A stretch of 64,000 bases of DNA, taken from Lineus longissimus. Its lineage: Eukaryota; Nemertea; Pilidiophora; Heteronemertea; Lineidae. The stretch covers positions 15,996,501-16,060,500 of the forward strand of contig NC_088320.1 in assembly GCF_910592395.1 (NCBI RefSeq), read 5' to 3'. The translations under genes were made by a program, and so were the position numbers. Under the pieces are notes generated by a model. It was not told where the DNA came from, made no database searches, and was given only the letters and a program-made list of their open reading frames with translations. This document shows, piece by piece, positions 13,001 to 28,000 of this stretch (positions are counted from its first letter, which is position 1; each line of letters begins with the position of its first letter).

Positions 13001-16000
13001 TTTGTGCAGATAGGCCAAGTGTAAATGTACATGGAGTTTTAGATAAAAGTATTTGCTAGTCTTTATTCATATCACCCATTGTTCATTGCATATGCAGTGA
13101 AGTTTTTGCGTAAATCCTATTCTTTATTAAAAGGAAACCTATTAGCGAAATGCTTTAACAAAATGGGAGTTTCGAACAGCCCAGTTAAACCCAAAGGCGG
13201 GGATAAACTTCCGTTGGTAAATGTTAGCTGTTTGAGTTCCCCTCAGGTAGTTGATTATGTAGCCATTGAGCTGCATAAGTTATTCCTTCCACCACGTTCA
13301 GCTAGTCTAAATAAAGACTTGTGCCACGACTGGATCTCTTTCATTTCTTTTTTCTTTTTGGTATTTAGTATGAAGAGTGCTGGAAACGTAGACTAGCATT
13401 AACACAACTTGCCGACTACTGCATGCGACGACCTCAGTCCCGACAGGACATGGAATTGAAGGGACATGAAATCTTACCATATAGCTCCACACCAAGAGCA
13501 ACGGTATAGTTCTTGTTCTCTAAACCGAAGCGCAGTTCTTTTTTGCACTGGTCAATCTCAAAGTAGAACATCATTTTTATATTGCTGATGTGGACGTCAA
13601 AATCAAAGCAGCATTGAATACCGAGGCAATGCGACGTAAGCTTGCAATGCGTTTGAGCGAAGCTAGGCAGGGTGACCCCGGAACAGGCTGCAATGAAACG
13701 TGTCATAGAAGAAATAAGGGCACTATTCCCCGCAATAAATTTGTAATCCTCTGTTTCATTAGTAAATTTTCTTTCGAAAATTGTTTGACGACTTATTTGT
13801 TTAAACTATTAGAAAGTATTAACGCGATATTCTTCATTTACGTATAACTCCTGGGGCGGGCAGCATTTTGCGCCAACCGAGCATACCAGATGTCGGACTT
13901 AGTTCAAGGACAATCCCCCGGACCCCCCCCCCCGGTCATTTTCCCCCCGACAAACCCCTCGCAGAAAATCTGCACTTTTACAATGACGGTGATGTGTTTC
14001 GCCTCCATTCAGCACGACCAGTTGTCCAATCGGAATTATAATCAGAATAGCGTGATAAATCATCGGTCAAATTCAGAACTTTCCATTTTATGGGCAATTT
14101 GATGAGGAGAGCTACCATCTTACTGTGGAGTAGACCTAGAGAACTTGGTAATGATATCCTTAATAATGCAAATGGTAATTCAATAACTTGCTTGAGTCAC
14201 TAATATACCAATAAGAATGCTATATCGTCAATGTCACCAGCCATCAAGACACCAATAGTAATACGAACATGAAAGTCGGAAGCAACATGAGGAATTACAT
14301 CATACTAATTGAATATTGACTTTAGTACATAAAATATATGTCCCTGTAATTAAAAAAATAAAAATAAACACGTACTGTATATCTTTTGAATTTTGTTTTG
14401 GAAAACATTTTCCTTAAAAATTAATGGTACAGAAGAACCTCCTTAAGCGGACACCTCGCTATTAAGGACACCCTCTCTTTTAATTAAAGACACTAGTTTT
14501 GGTCCCAAATTGGGTGCTTCATCGTTCCATTCAAATTGACCTCTCTAATCAGGACTCCTCTCTAATATGGACAACAGTCTTGTCAGTCCCGATGGTGTCC
14601 TTAATAGAGCGGTTCTACTATATTTATACACGAAAAAACATTTGGCTTACATGATGAAGAGATCTCCGGCAAACATTCTTCTGATTTGAAAAAGTCCAGC
14701 CCGACGCCAAGGATATTGTAAATGACAGAGCCATAGCTCTGTGCTGTCGGCCATGTGATGGTGTAATTGCCCGGGTCTCCAGTACATAACGGTATAGGCA
14801 TTGCTTGGTTCTTCAAAATCGTTGTCATTACGCATGTGCCATCCAAGCATAGCTCAAGGTCAAGGTCGATAACGAATTCCTTATCATCCCGGGGCATGCG
14901 GATTGTGTAATGCACATGAACATTACCAACGGTCATAATAGCCTTCGAGCCTGTAAATGGAATGTATGTACATTGCATTATAATGTCAATTCGGAAATGT
15001 TAGGTAGGTTCATTGGTAGCGCTTATCAAGTGTGGTGCAGCCGGAGATGTCATTAGTCACGGAGTCCCTGCTTATAGTTTCTCTGAATCATTGTTAAACA
15101 GTATCTTCCCAAAATAATCGCCATAAAGCCAAAGAGTTTCACGTGACTTAAGCCATGAGAATCGCCATTACCATGGTTGATATCCTAAAGGATGCAGATT
15201 ATGAAGCCAGGAGATTTATTGGCCATGATAAGTTAGAAAACACCAACAGTTTAATATTTAAAAATAAATCATTATTTATTGCTAACTTATCAACATGACC
15301 TGGATGTTTAAAGCAAGTGTTGTCACTAAAGCCGGTGTGACAGCGGATATAGTCTCCCTGGAGTCATAGTCCGGTAGCATTGTATTTGACCAATTAAGCA
15401 GCAAGATCTATTGTACCGCTAACCCTAACCAAAACATTTAGCAATGCGGGCTATTGTTACATGGACTATCATCCCTAGGACTACTATCCCTTGCACACCG
15501 GCGTTAATTTAACTTGGCGTTAAATCTAAAGGCTTAACTGAAGGAGATAACGCCTAGTTTAGTTAACGCCAGTATTAGTGACAAAACTTGATTTGAACAA
15601 TGCAACCGGGCTCAAATTTTTAAATCGGTCGGAATGACAGTTATATCTACAAATGACACAGTGTTATGTTTGTTGCTAAGCTATTAAAGAGCGTTAAAAG
15701 TGATTTCACATGTTACCATGGTCGAAGGTATTAGATGTGATATTTTTAAAAAGTTGACTTGAAATACAGGGTGGATCAATGATCTTCATGTACAGTCCTT
15801 CCAGAAAGTAAATGTCCACAGTTCTTTTTCACATCACAGAGACACTTGAATGCGGTTTTCAGCAGAGAATGGTATATCTAGTTGGTCATGTATCAGATGT
15901 ATTTGGACCCAACTAATCCTGTCTCTTCATTATGTAACAGGCAATTTTAAAAATGTCCAAAAAGTCACTTTTTTATATTCGTTTTTTTCACAATGTATGG

Positions 16001-19000
16001 GTGAACTATGATGTAACAAAGGTTTTTTTTGCTTTCATTACGAGAAAATTCCTGCTAAATTCATTTTGAAGATTACTCTTAGCTCGCTACAGGGAATTAT
16101 TTTTTCATACAGCTGGTGACCTTTGAGAACACCCCTCATAGTCAGCAGTCCAATCAGTCAGCGTCTTTATGGCCAACTCAGATCATACATGAAGGATTGG
16201 GGGTCTTTATCAAAGGTTATGGAAGAGATTTAAAAAATAACATAAAAATCCGAAGCAAAAGTGTGCATTTGCTATGAATTTCGAACACACTCTTTGGAAT
16301 TACAAGTGCCAACAAATGTTGGTCATAAAGCACAGTTCATGGGCTCATTTGAATTTTTGAAAAGGCACATGAAATAAAAAAAAGTGATTTTGGGACTTTT
16401 TTGAAATGTTTGTTACCTAATGAAGGGGTGGAATTAGGTGCATCCAAATACAACAGATACATGATCAACTAAATATACGATACTCTGTTGAAAACCGCAT
16501 TCAAATATCCTCTTTATCTCTGTGATATTTTAAAAACGGTGGACATTTACTTTCTGGAAGGACTGTACGAACTCAAAATGCACCAGCGACTGCATAACAC
16601 ACAATGAAAAGAATGGATAGGGTGACTTGGAAAAATTAGATTTATGCATATTATTTTCAAGACAATGATGTGTAGTCATCCGTGGTCGCACGGCTGATGA
16701 AGACAACAATGGAAAAAGCCTAGCTCCTGTTTTATCATACATGCAGTGAAATGCCCATGGCATTAATACTTATCACATAAAAGCTGTTTCTTTCAGGATT
16801 ACCTTTTTATTGATCCACCCTGTATCAAGGCCCTATCAAAAATTTGAGATTTTGAAAAAAAACAACCTTTTAATTTAAGAAATAATCACACATTTTACTT
16901 GCTTTTAGTTGTGTATGAAGTCACCTCATTATGACTAAAATTCCATAGGCTGCTATTTGCCTTGGAAAAACATCACAGTTGTGATATTTATGATAACATA
17001 ATGTATGTTTCTATGCATTATCATGATTAAAGGCCACGACTCATGCTTTTATGATTGCATGACATGTACAGATCCTCAAAGAGTCGACTTAAAGCTCCGC
17101 ATTAAATCAGGTTTGATCAAAATTGAAGCACTCAGTCCAGAGATAAAGCAAGATTAACTGTTTTGTTTACATGTTATGTAACAGCCTTGGTTAGGTTTCT
17201 AAGTGAAGTCAGGCGGCAAGTTTACTGACATAGATCAGACTGATGTTTGATTTCTTACTATAATGGTATAAATTTGTCTGTATTACCTTACCTTATTATA
17301 GGGCATATCGAAGGTTAGAATTAGAAATACAGACTAACAGACTTCATATATCAATTTTAAGAGCATTCATTGATATTTGTCCTCCCAAGTAGGGCAATAG
17401 CCTGATCTACATCACAACTTTTGCTGAACCCGCCGCCTGGCTCTAACAAGCCAGTTGCTAGCCTGATTAGGTAATCAAGTTGTCAAACACATAAATGGCT
17501 GTATCTTCAAAATGGATGGAGCTAACTGCATTGGGTTTTCTGTATTGTATAAAGTGTTAGGTACACTTTTGAAATCGTCTTACAGCAGAAAATGGCAAAA
17601 TACCTGGAGTTATGGCCTTTAATGGTATTTATCATTGAACAGAATGCATTGCTCTTACCCCAGGTGTATCCAGTTAACGACATATTGTAGAAAGCCTTCT
17701 CAAATGACAGTGACAGTGTGAACTCGCAGGGATTGATAGCAGCAGCCAAGGCGAAGCGTCGTTTCACAATCTGAAACATGTTAGTTATGTCTAAAAATAT
17801 CTCATAATGACGACCTTATTCAAGTTTATCAACAAATACATTAAACAAGATTTTGAAAAGGCTTAGTATTGCCTAAATTCACTTTAATTGGACTGGCAAG
17901 TTCAAATTGTTCGCCCAAAATTTGAATGCAACTGGTCGTGGGACTGGTCCACATATCGATACTTACAATAAGATTGGGCTTTACAGTGAGAAATGCCAAT
18001 GATACAGAATTCGCTCTTGTATTGTAAATGATGATGAGACTTATACGGCGCTAAACCAAAAAGTTTCTGTCGCTCAAGCGCTTCACGTTATTGTCCTAGC
18101 TATTAGTCTATACAATCATGATCCTAGCTCTACTCTCCGGGAGTATTACAGATCCGACCATCAGCTAACATTCATAGTTTGCCTTCTCCACCAGCTAAGT
18201 ACCCATTTACTCCTGGGTGGAGAGAAGAAAGTAGGGTTAAGTGCCTTGATCAAGGACACAAAGACGACACAGCGGGGACCCTTCCGAGAATAGAACCCAC
18301 GACCTCCTGATTATGAGGCCGGTGCTTTAACCACTACGTCATTGATCTCACTGATATTGTATATATCACATATAAAAAACAGATTAGTTCAAAAAAACCA
18401 TTAACTCAAAAAACAGAAATATAGCCTTTCTTTCGGCAGCTGTAGATCAGGCACTAGTCTACCGATTTAGACGATTCTAGTACCGCTGAGCTGCATTTGC
18501 TCTCTATTACCCATTGGCATTTACTTCTTAGTCTTTTAGTTAAGCAATTCATCACCATATTGCATTGTCTGTACAGCTGTTTTTAAAACTGAGCCCAATT
18601 ATGCGCGCTCTATTGACATTTTTTATCACTTTGTACTCCTCATGACCAACACACTCACTCACGACAGGCAGTTTAGGCCAAAAGCAGATGTGCATATAAT
18701 GTCTTCTGGTCAGAGAGTTTCTTGATTATTGTTTAAATTGCCCTGTTCTGCTGTAAGGGGAGAGTATCAGCGTCATTTTCAGACCCTAACCTTTACAATC
18801 CTCCAAAAACTGTGACCGCCAGGTAGGGGTTGAAAAGTGGCAATTTCATTCAAAAATTGAGGAAATCCAAGTTAGAGTTTTTTTTAAAAAACTAATCTGT
18901 TTTTGCATTGTATTCATTGCATCCGAGATTAAAATTTGACCATTTTTCAAATAGTTTTTCAAAAGTTGGGAATATACTACAGAACATCAAAATACATGAC

Positions 19001-22000
19001 ATATTGGGGGGTGATCTACGGTGATGATATTGTAATACCATGTATTACGTAAACATTACAAGCCAAAAAACCAAGTATTGTTAACGAGTACGGTTATCAA
19101 TTTCTTTTTTTATAATCCCACCAATTTCATTATTGGTTTATTTTCCTAACTGTGGTACCTAATTTGAGTGTAATGGATAGTGGATGAGATGAATGTGCTT
19201 TACCTTTAGATCCAACTGTGCACAACAAGTAATTCCCGTGCAATATTTCGTCGGTTGACAGTTTACTCCTGCAGGCATGGTTGGCAACTCGACATAAGGA
19301 CAAATTGACTTCGCGCCCATTGATGATTTACACTCTTCACCAAACAGGACACCCTAGTTGGTAATACACAAGCAATACACTTAAGTAACGTATAACCTGA
19401 TCGAATGCTGGAAAGGCTCTGAGAAACGGGTGTGGAGGGGTGGACATTTTACATTTTTACTACAGGCATGTTATTTATAACTGAAATCAATAATATGATA
19501 CTCCGTGTGATGCACCGCATTACGAACATGTATCCATCCCTTATAAGATATTCAGTCAAGTATTCAATAAGAAGGTAGTAGATTATGGAAACTATGAACG
19601 CAAATGAATTCTCAGTCTATAATAGAGTCTTCGGTTCTGCTCAGAAACCGGGTGTAAGTACTTCCGATGTTCATTAACGATTGATATACACCTTGTGCAG
19701 TCTAAATAGAATTCCGCGAAGATGAGGTCACTGCAGCTGCTGCCCTCTATTTCCCCATCGCTGAATTAAGGCAATGTCGGACAAACATGCGGTTTCGTAA
19801 TGGATTCAGGCTTTCTAACTAGGGCAGTTAGATTCAATCTGGCACATGTCCGAGTGTTGGAAATACTACATAATTGTTCTGACTATTTCTCTCTCTGACT
19901 CTATGGTATCAATCATGCTAAAAACAATGCAGGGTCAAAGATAATTGACTTTGAAATAAGCTCAAATGCGTAGAAATAAGTGTCGATGTCCGACTGTCAC
20001 GTGACTAAAACGTCCTCAATATCTTATTCAAATGACCTTGTGAGCTATAAATAGTAACTTCGCGGAATGCTATTAGCTAAATAGAACTAATAATCGCACA
20101 TGTCAAAAGGTTCTTTTATCCTGTTTGACTCGTTGAATTGGTCTTCATTCATTAAATAGTGGTCACAACTTACCTGCTCTACCCCCAATAGGTTTAGCAC
20201 AAGTTCACTGGCAACTTTCATGCCATGCACAACGTCAACTGAAGTTATATGAAAAAGATATTAGTCGTACTTCCACCTATCAAATCCCCGTGTCTTTTGC
20301 GCTTACACCTATGAATTGTCGTGTCTAAATAGACCCGTGTGTCAAATCCCCGTGTCTATTAGCCCCATCGAGCTCGATGGGGCTAATCGGGGGCTAATTT
20401 AGACCCGTGTTCAACACGTGGTTTTTGATAGGTGGAATCTGAATAGCCCAGGTGTAATGTTTTTGAGTGCTTCTGTTTTTGAGTGTTTCCCCTCATTGTT
20501 TGGGAACGCTCAAAAATAGATTGACAAGTTTTTCTGTGTATCCCCCCTATTGAAAAGTCGTGGTCTCTCTAGCTGCCTATTGTTTGGAAACACTGACACA
20601 TGGGAAACAACCACAGATGTTACACCGGCAATTGCAAGTTTAATTTGCTTACATTGCATGCGATGCGAGATTATGAACCATGCTGGGCAGCTTACAGATA
20701 AGCGTAGCAGCAAGGGTCATTTGCTGCCTATAAGATCATCTCTAAATATTTTGAAAACTCTGAAGGTAACGCGTTACAGATAACATTTCCAACCATCAAT
20801 TAATTAACGTGTGATAAAGAACTATTTATGTGTAAAAAACAGTTAGCTACACGTTACGGAGAGCGAGTGTGTTCCTTACGTCAGGAACGGCGTGTCAGAT
20901 AAATCACTTCTATGACGCAGTACAATAACAGGCTGTTGGTATTCCGCTCTTGGCAATCCAGCCACATTTTTACCATTACTTACACGAGGGCCACTTAAAT
21001 GTCCCGTCCCTGTCACAGAAAGGTATCGGCATCATGGCTTTATCAATTATTGTGGTGTCTGGTGTGCAAGTTCCATCAAGGCAGAGTTCAACTTTTAAAG
21101 TGAAGATAATATCCCTGTTGTCAGCGGTCTTATCAACGATATATTTCAAAGACACTGCCCGGCCTATCTTCTCGACAAGCTCTTTCCCTGGAAATGCATC
21201 AATGTGTGATATTTAATTTAATTTAATTTAAGTTTATTGAGCACCAATATACAAGAGTAGATAACATAAACAATCAAAATACAAAGAAACGAAGGAACAC
21301 AATGATGGCACTCAATAGGGACACCCAGAGGGATCATAGACCCATAATAAGGGTCCCCTAAAAATTAATACATATAATGATAAAAATCAATCAATATTGA
21401 AAAAACAGGCAAAGAGAGATTTAAAATCTACAGTTAGCACATCTGCAACGCCCAACCCATGTGCACGCATTGTCCGGGTCAAAGTGCCCCGTCAACAGCT
21501 CATTGTAGTAAACACCGACAGAGTGCCTGAGCACGTTAAGACTCGCCGCACAACGCGCGCGCATGGGCAGGGCGTTCCAGCTGTAAGTGACACGATTAAA
21601 AAAAGACTGAGATTGATGTCTACAGATAAGCCGGACAAACTTCATCTCACTGTATTCTCCTGTTATTTATTTAATCAAGACTTGTGATAGACCGATGCAA
21701 ATAGAGCATTTGGGCGATGACAGACTGGAGCATTTGTGATAGCGTTTTGTATTATTATTTATTTGTTTTGTAGTGTTGTAATTTCGGGCTTATAGGAATA
21801 CTAGCCACTTGTTGCGGCGCTACTTAGCAGGTAATCCGACTGTGGCGCTGCGTCAGGTGATGATGCCGATGGCGGAAGTTATAGCGAGGTAGCTGGTCTC
21901 TTCAGCAGGCAAATCGGTTGTTCTCTCGACAGGTATATTGTTGGTCCTTCTCCTTTCGTGTCTAGTGGCATAAGCAACCCTTAGTCTCAGCCCCTCCCCA

Positions 22001-25000
22001 ACCCCTGACACCCTGAACAATAGCCCATGTTCAAGGGTGACTAAACGGCCCCTACTCACTCAGACAATACATCCTAAATAAATGCCCAGTCAAACTAGTC
22101 TATGTCCACTACACCATGTACTACTATACAAAGTGAATGGCTTATAATCCCCATATAATCCCATAATAGTAGAAATATACGTTCCCTCACCTAACTACAT
22201 GCATTTAGCTGTGGATCTGGAATATGCATATATATTTTAGTTAATACTTTTAACCCCTGAAACCCAGATCCACAACAGTAGTGCTGCTTTTTTACGCCCT
22301 TGCGAGGAAAATATCAATGGAAAACGCTGATGCGACGCCCTAAAGTCTGTCACTATCTTTATAATCTATCGCGTCTTTATCGGATCGTCGCCGCAAACAC
22401 AATGTATTCTAAACTAATTGATCTTGGAGAAAAAAACCCAGCTCGGCTGTCAGTCTGAATCGAATTTGGACTAATTAACCAATTATAATTCGAACACATA
22501 TAGACACATGTATAAACTTACCAATCAAGCTTTCCGACAAGCTGGCGTTCATTGTCCACCTCTCAAATCCGATTGAGAACTTAAGGTTGCATGGGTCGAC
22601 CATTATCCAGACCTTGAAGGATCGCTTCATGACCTTTAGGTCCAAAGGCACGCAGGCCTCGATTCCAGTACAAATGCCCATCACGCGAAGAGATAATCCC
22701 ACGGGAAGCTCACTTGGAAGGGTGAAATGTGGACATCGATGGTTGTTGCTGGCATTGCTGTACGGTTTACAGCTGGAGGCAAGAAGCAATTTGCTGTCCA
22801 TCCCAAGCCTTGATAAGGTTATTGCACTCGCTTGTTGAACAAACTTCCCAGCTAAAAAGACGATGAAATTACTTCACAAAACCATGTCACGAAAGTACAT
22901 GTACGAAGTACCAGAATTACAAAAAGTAGCAGAAGATTCTGCGATATCGTATATCATTCTGACATAATACATTCGTCCAAGTATATATACAAAATATGCT
23001 GTCATCAGACATTTCACTGGATACAAAGATATGTGTTACACTTGTTCGATGTAGGTCTTTAGAGTGACCCAACCACTCTCATGGACACTCGTTCATCATA
23101 TACTGTACTATTTTGTAGGAGGAATCAGGAAAACTTTCGAAAAAAGTTGTCAATAAAGTACATTTACAGACTTCGTACTTCGTTATCCGTAGCTCCTCGT
23201 AAGGGTTTCGAAACCTGGCTAATAAAGACGCATCAATAAAGTGCAACTTACGATCTTGCCACACGAGCTTTGGTTGCATGGAAATGTTCCGACTGCAGAT
23301 CGGAATTGGTATCTGTGCCTTGTCCAGTAACACTATCATAGGGATTGAAATATGAAATCTCTCCAGGTTGATTGCGAACTTCACACTTAGCTCAAATTTT
23401 CTATTGTCCGCGGTTTTCCCGATGTTGTACTCTAGTGTTATCGTGCCAGCTATTTCCTTCTTGACTGCTTCACCTGAAATACAGTATTGCATCATGAACA
23501 GGAAAACAACACCGTGGTGATGTCTATGGTATCTTAATATTATAAGTGCTGTTTGCCGGTGTGACAGCGGATATAGTCCCCCTGGAGTAATAGTCCGGTA
23601 GCATGTATTTGATCAATTAAGCAGCATGATCTATTGTACCGCTAACCCTAACCAAAACATTTAGCAATGCGGGCTATTGTTACACGGACTATCAGCCCTA
23701 GGACTACTATCCCTTGCACACCTGGACATTGACCTTTACCTTCAAGATCGTTAGATAACCTGGAATTAGAGCATAATTAGAAAGTATTAGTGGCAATACA
23801 AGCATTGTATTGGTAGACCTTTTTGTTTCTGTTAACCGCGCTAAATGTTGATGAGATACTGCAAAAAAACTGACTTTCAAATATTTTAATATCGCAAAAT
23901 AATAACATTTATCACAAGGACAATGATCGAGACTGTAAGTGTCGCCAATGGCGCCAGTAACTTGCTACGGTCCGGTCCAGACAGACACTCGGTTGGAACT
24001 TTCTAACAAGATTTAGGAATCGTTCTTAATACAAGGTATGTACCAGTGCCAATGGGATGAGAGAATAGACTTACCCCATTTGTAGTTGAAGAGTGTGTCA
24101 TTCACTATCCATTTCTCGAAGCCAAATGAAAACACGAACTTGCAGGGGTCGAGGAGTGCCCAGGCCTTGAATGACCATTTCGCGATCTTCATCTGTACAT
24201 CAAGACAACACTCTATACCGGTGCAGTATCTACCAAGTACACATCTGGCAGATGGCGGGAGTGGGGGAAGGGTGAAGTAAGGGCAGCTAGATCTCACTGG
24301 AACAATACATGTTCTATTCCTGAAGAAGCCTCGGCCAACCCCAAGTAGATATTTACTGGTTTCTAGTGCCTTGTTGTGTAGCCATTCCTTCAGTTTAGAC
24401 GAATCAGCTAAAAACGAACAATGAGGCTTTATGAGACGAAAGCAGGCAGTTCACAAAGTAGCATTTTTTCGAAATTATCTAACTGGCAGTAAGTCTCAAA
24501 CTGTTTGAACGTGGAACTAATTAAGACCAGCATGATTATGTATGCGTATCTTCTTAGGATATTCATAAACCTTTTGGCATTTAGTCAATATTTATAAGTT
24601 TGTAAAATAAATACAGTTGTTCTCTCTATTCTCTTCATCTCCAATACTTTATCATATTGGAGAAAGGTACTTACAAGGTAAGTAAGTACGACCAATGTCA
24701 TTCGGTCAGTTATGTCAGTAGCATTGCGCATGCGCAGCGACAGTGAGTGTTTTATTGTGATAAACGCACTCACTAGAGCCAATTGTAGACAAATCCTGCA
24801 GATGATGAAGTTCACCATGGCTGATCACCATGGTCCGAGTCGACATGTTTGTCTGGAATATTCGGGGAGTTTGAGCTTACATACCTGACGGCCAAATCAT
24901 GGTCCCGTTATCCAAGCTGTAAGGCATTGGGATAGCAGCACTGTCCAATAACTTAATCGGGTCAGCACAGAGCTTGTCAATGCATATACGGATACCGAAG

Positions 25001-28000
25001 CTTGCAACAAGTTCACCTTTGGTATTCACTTCTAATTTGTACGTTAGGCCAAGGCCATTCTTAATGTAAACGGTGTTTTCCATTCCTGTAAAATATAGTT
25101 TGTACATGTACAATTCATTGACTGTACAGTTGTCGTACAAATAAGAAAATCTGCTAGAATCCATGTCATCTTGATTTGTTACCATTGAGTTTCCAAAAAC
25201 TAATGTGGGAATGAATTGCCCATGAGCGTGGTTTGGGTGTGTATTGCTCGTTGCTACTTGTTTAACAAATGTTGGTATATGCTTTAGTTGCAACTTGGCC
25301 AGCAATCAATCGTCAAACAAGTAGAGCCGATGGCCTCTGGAGCGTACAAACTAAACCATTATCATTGAAAATATTTATCAAATCCCTTGAGCAAATTGTT
25401 ACATTGCATATATCGGTGAGACAGGCAGAAAGTTCTCGGTCAGACTGAAAGAACATCAGAAAGACGTAGGGACTGTAAAGGGCCGTAAATACACTCGTGC
25501 GAACAGACTATCGTCTCAAAGTGAGTTCAACAAATCCGCAATCACTGACCACGTTGCCCAAGTCAACCATAACATCGATTGGGACAATAGTAAAGTGTTG
25601 GAGAAGGAATCGACAAGATTCACCAGATGGGTCAAGGAGGCAATCTGGATACGCAAGACCACCAACATGAACAGAGACGAGGGGGGGGATACAAACTGAG
25701 TCACGTGTGGGACGCCAGTTTGGCCGCTACATCTAGCGGTCAAACTCAGAACTAACTAACTTTCTGAGGAAGAAAAGTGTCACTTCTCGAAACTGTCAAG
25801 GTAAAGACTCTTTCCATTGATTGTGTAAAAATTAACATTCTGATTTATCTAAACCATTATGATATATTCCACTACAGCTAAGGACATGATAGAGACAGGA
25901 ACACTGAATGGATTCTGAGAAGAAAGTTGCTGGAAGGTGAACACACAATAACAAGGAACCAATGCTTCAAAAACATGCATTTACATGTACAGTGTACGGC
26001 CATATCAAAACAAAAGTATCAGATGATTTTATAAATAATCGGAAAATAAGCATACCGCTATATGATTATTATTGAAATACGCAGCGCTTTTTTTCTTTAG
26101 TTTCTTAAAGGTCACCTGCAACACTCTTTACCTTAGGGAAAAAATGATAGGGCATAAGATAACAAGCACAGTGGTGAAAACCGCATAAAAAGCAAACTAC
26201 CCATCTTCAGGTTATGGCAGGTAGAAAATTCAAACATTCCAGGTGGTGCAGGAAGGACAAACTGATGATGTAGATTGTGCTGTACTGAAATAAAGTTTTT
26301 TAGAGTTTCATGCCTATATTTTAAAATTGCACATTTACCTGTTCCCTAAAAGCTCATACCTGTGACAAGGTAATTAAAATATAAGCATGAAACTATCAAA
26401 ACTTTATTTCAGTACAGCACAATGTACATCATTAATTTGTTCTTCCTGCACCACCTGGAATGTTTGAATTACAAACTGCTATAACTTTAAGATGAGGTGT
26501 TTGATTTTTATGCGGTTTTCACACTTGTGTTTCTTATGTTATGCCCTATAGTTTTATACCCCAAGTTAGAATTTTAATAAAAGCATTTCAGGTCACCTTT
26601 AAAGATACAATAAAGCATTTTCCCTCGTTACTACTAGCATTGAAAACTAGGGTGTACGTATACATTATGTGAAGCGATGCCCATTTCGACGATCCACATC
26701 TATCTCCTTGTATTGCCACTGTGGATTGTTGGTAGTCATTGATATTCTGAGGGCGTTTGAAACATGGCGGTCGGGCGTTTCTAGTCTAACTTTACCGCCA
26801 AGGTGTTTATGCATGCATACGTTTGTATTAAACAGCACAACACATTAGCAACTCACCGAAATTTTGGAATATATAAACCACTAGTTCCCACTTCTCGACG
26901 GCCATTCGCAGTTTATACTCGCGAGGTAAGAATTCGATGACCACTTTGAAGTCATACTCAAGTGAGAGTAAGTTGAGCTTAACGCACACTTGGATACCGA
27001 GACAGTCTTCCTTGATCACCCCGCGGACATCAGTGTTGATCCAGTTTGGTAGTTGGATGGAGCAGGCTGTTTGGGAACACAATAAATAACTAGAAATGGG
27101 AAATTTAGCACAGTGAGGACATCAGCTAGTCTGAATGACATTAATTGTGAATTATGAGATGTGCACATATATTATGTCGTTAGCCTCATAGCATAATTGC
27201 CTATCTCATAATTATTTGAAGGTTTTGAGAAAAATTAAAGAAAACAATTTTTTAGAAAACGCTTAGGAAATTTTTATTCAAACTTTAGCAATAACTTATT
27301 ACAGATGTCTCAACATTTTTAAAACCATTAAATAAGAAACATTATGCTTGAATAACACAGAAAAGTGACATAGGCAATTAATTTTCACATTTTGGCCAAA
27401 ATAAGACTTAGGCAATTATGCTATGAGGCTAACGATGTTGAAATGTTATTGAGTTTAAAGGATTGGTGGGTGTAAATATCAACAATTTCAAAACGTTGGA
27501 AAGGCCAAAAGTAGCTTCTATTCGACCACCTCCGAAAAAATCGATTCTCGAATGTTCGAAGGCGAAAATAATAAGATACCGACATGTCCGAAAATAGATA
27601 CCCGACATGTCCGATATTCGAATGCACGTACTATGTGCACGATGCGTGGAAATCCTAATTGGAAAACGGTGGCTTTCAACTCAAAACAAACAGTTCTTTT
27701 TGCAAGATTTGGCTCTCACAACATTGTCAATTATTCGGTTCAATGTCTGTCAGCACACATTGGTGCTGGACATAATTTGTTGATGCCATTTACTAATACT
27801 GCAGTGCATTGGAATAATGAATGCACACGCACTACTGTGTTTTGGTCGCGCAACTACAAAAAGACAAACTCGAATACATTTATAAAGTGAACCCTGTTTA
27901 AAAACGCCATTGCCAGGTGAATAAACGAAAGTAATTTAATTCGTAATATGGTTTGATATGACTGGTAAGTGGTAAATAATAATTTGGAATTCGTGAAATT

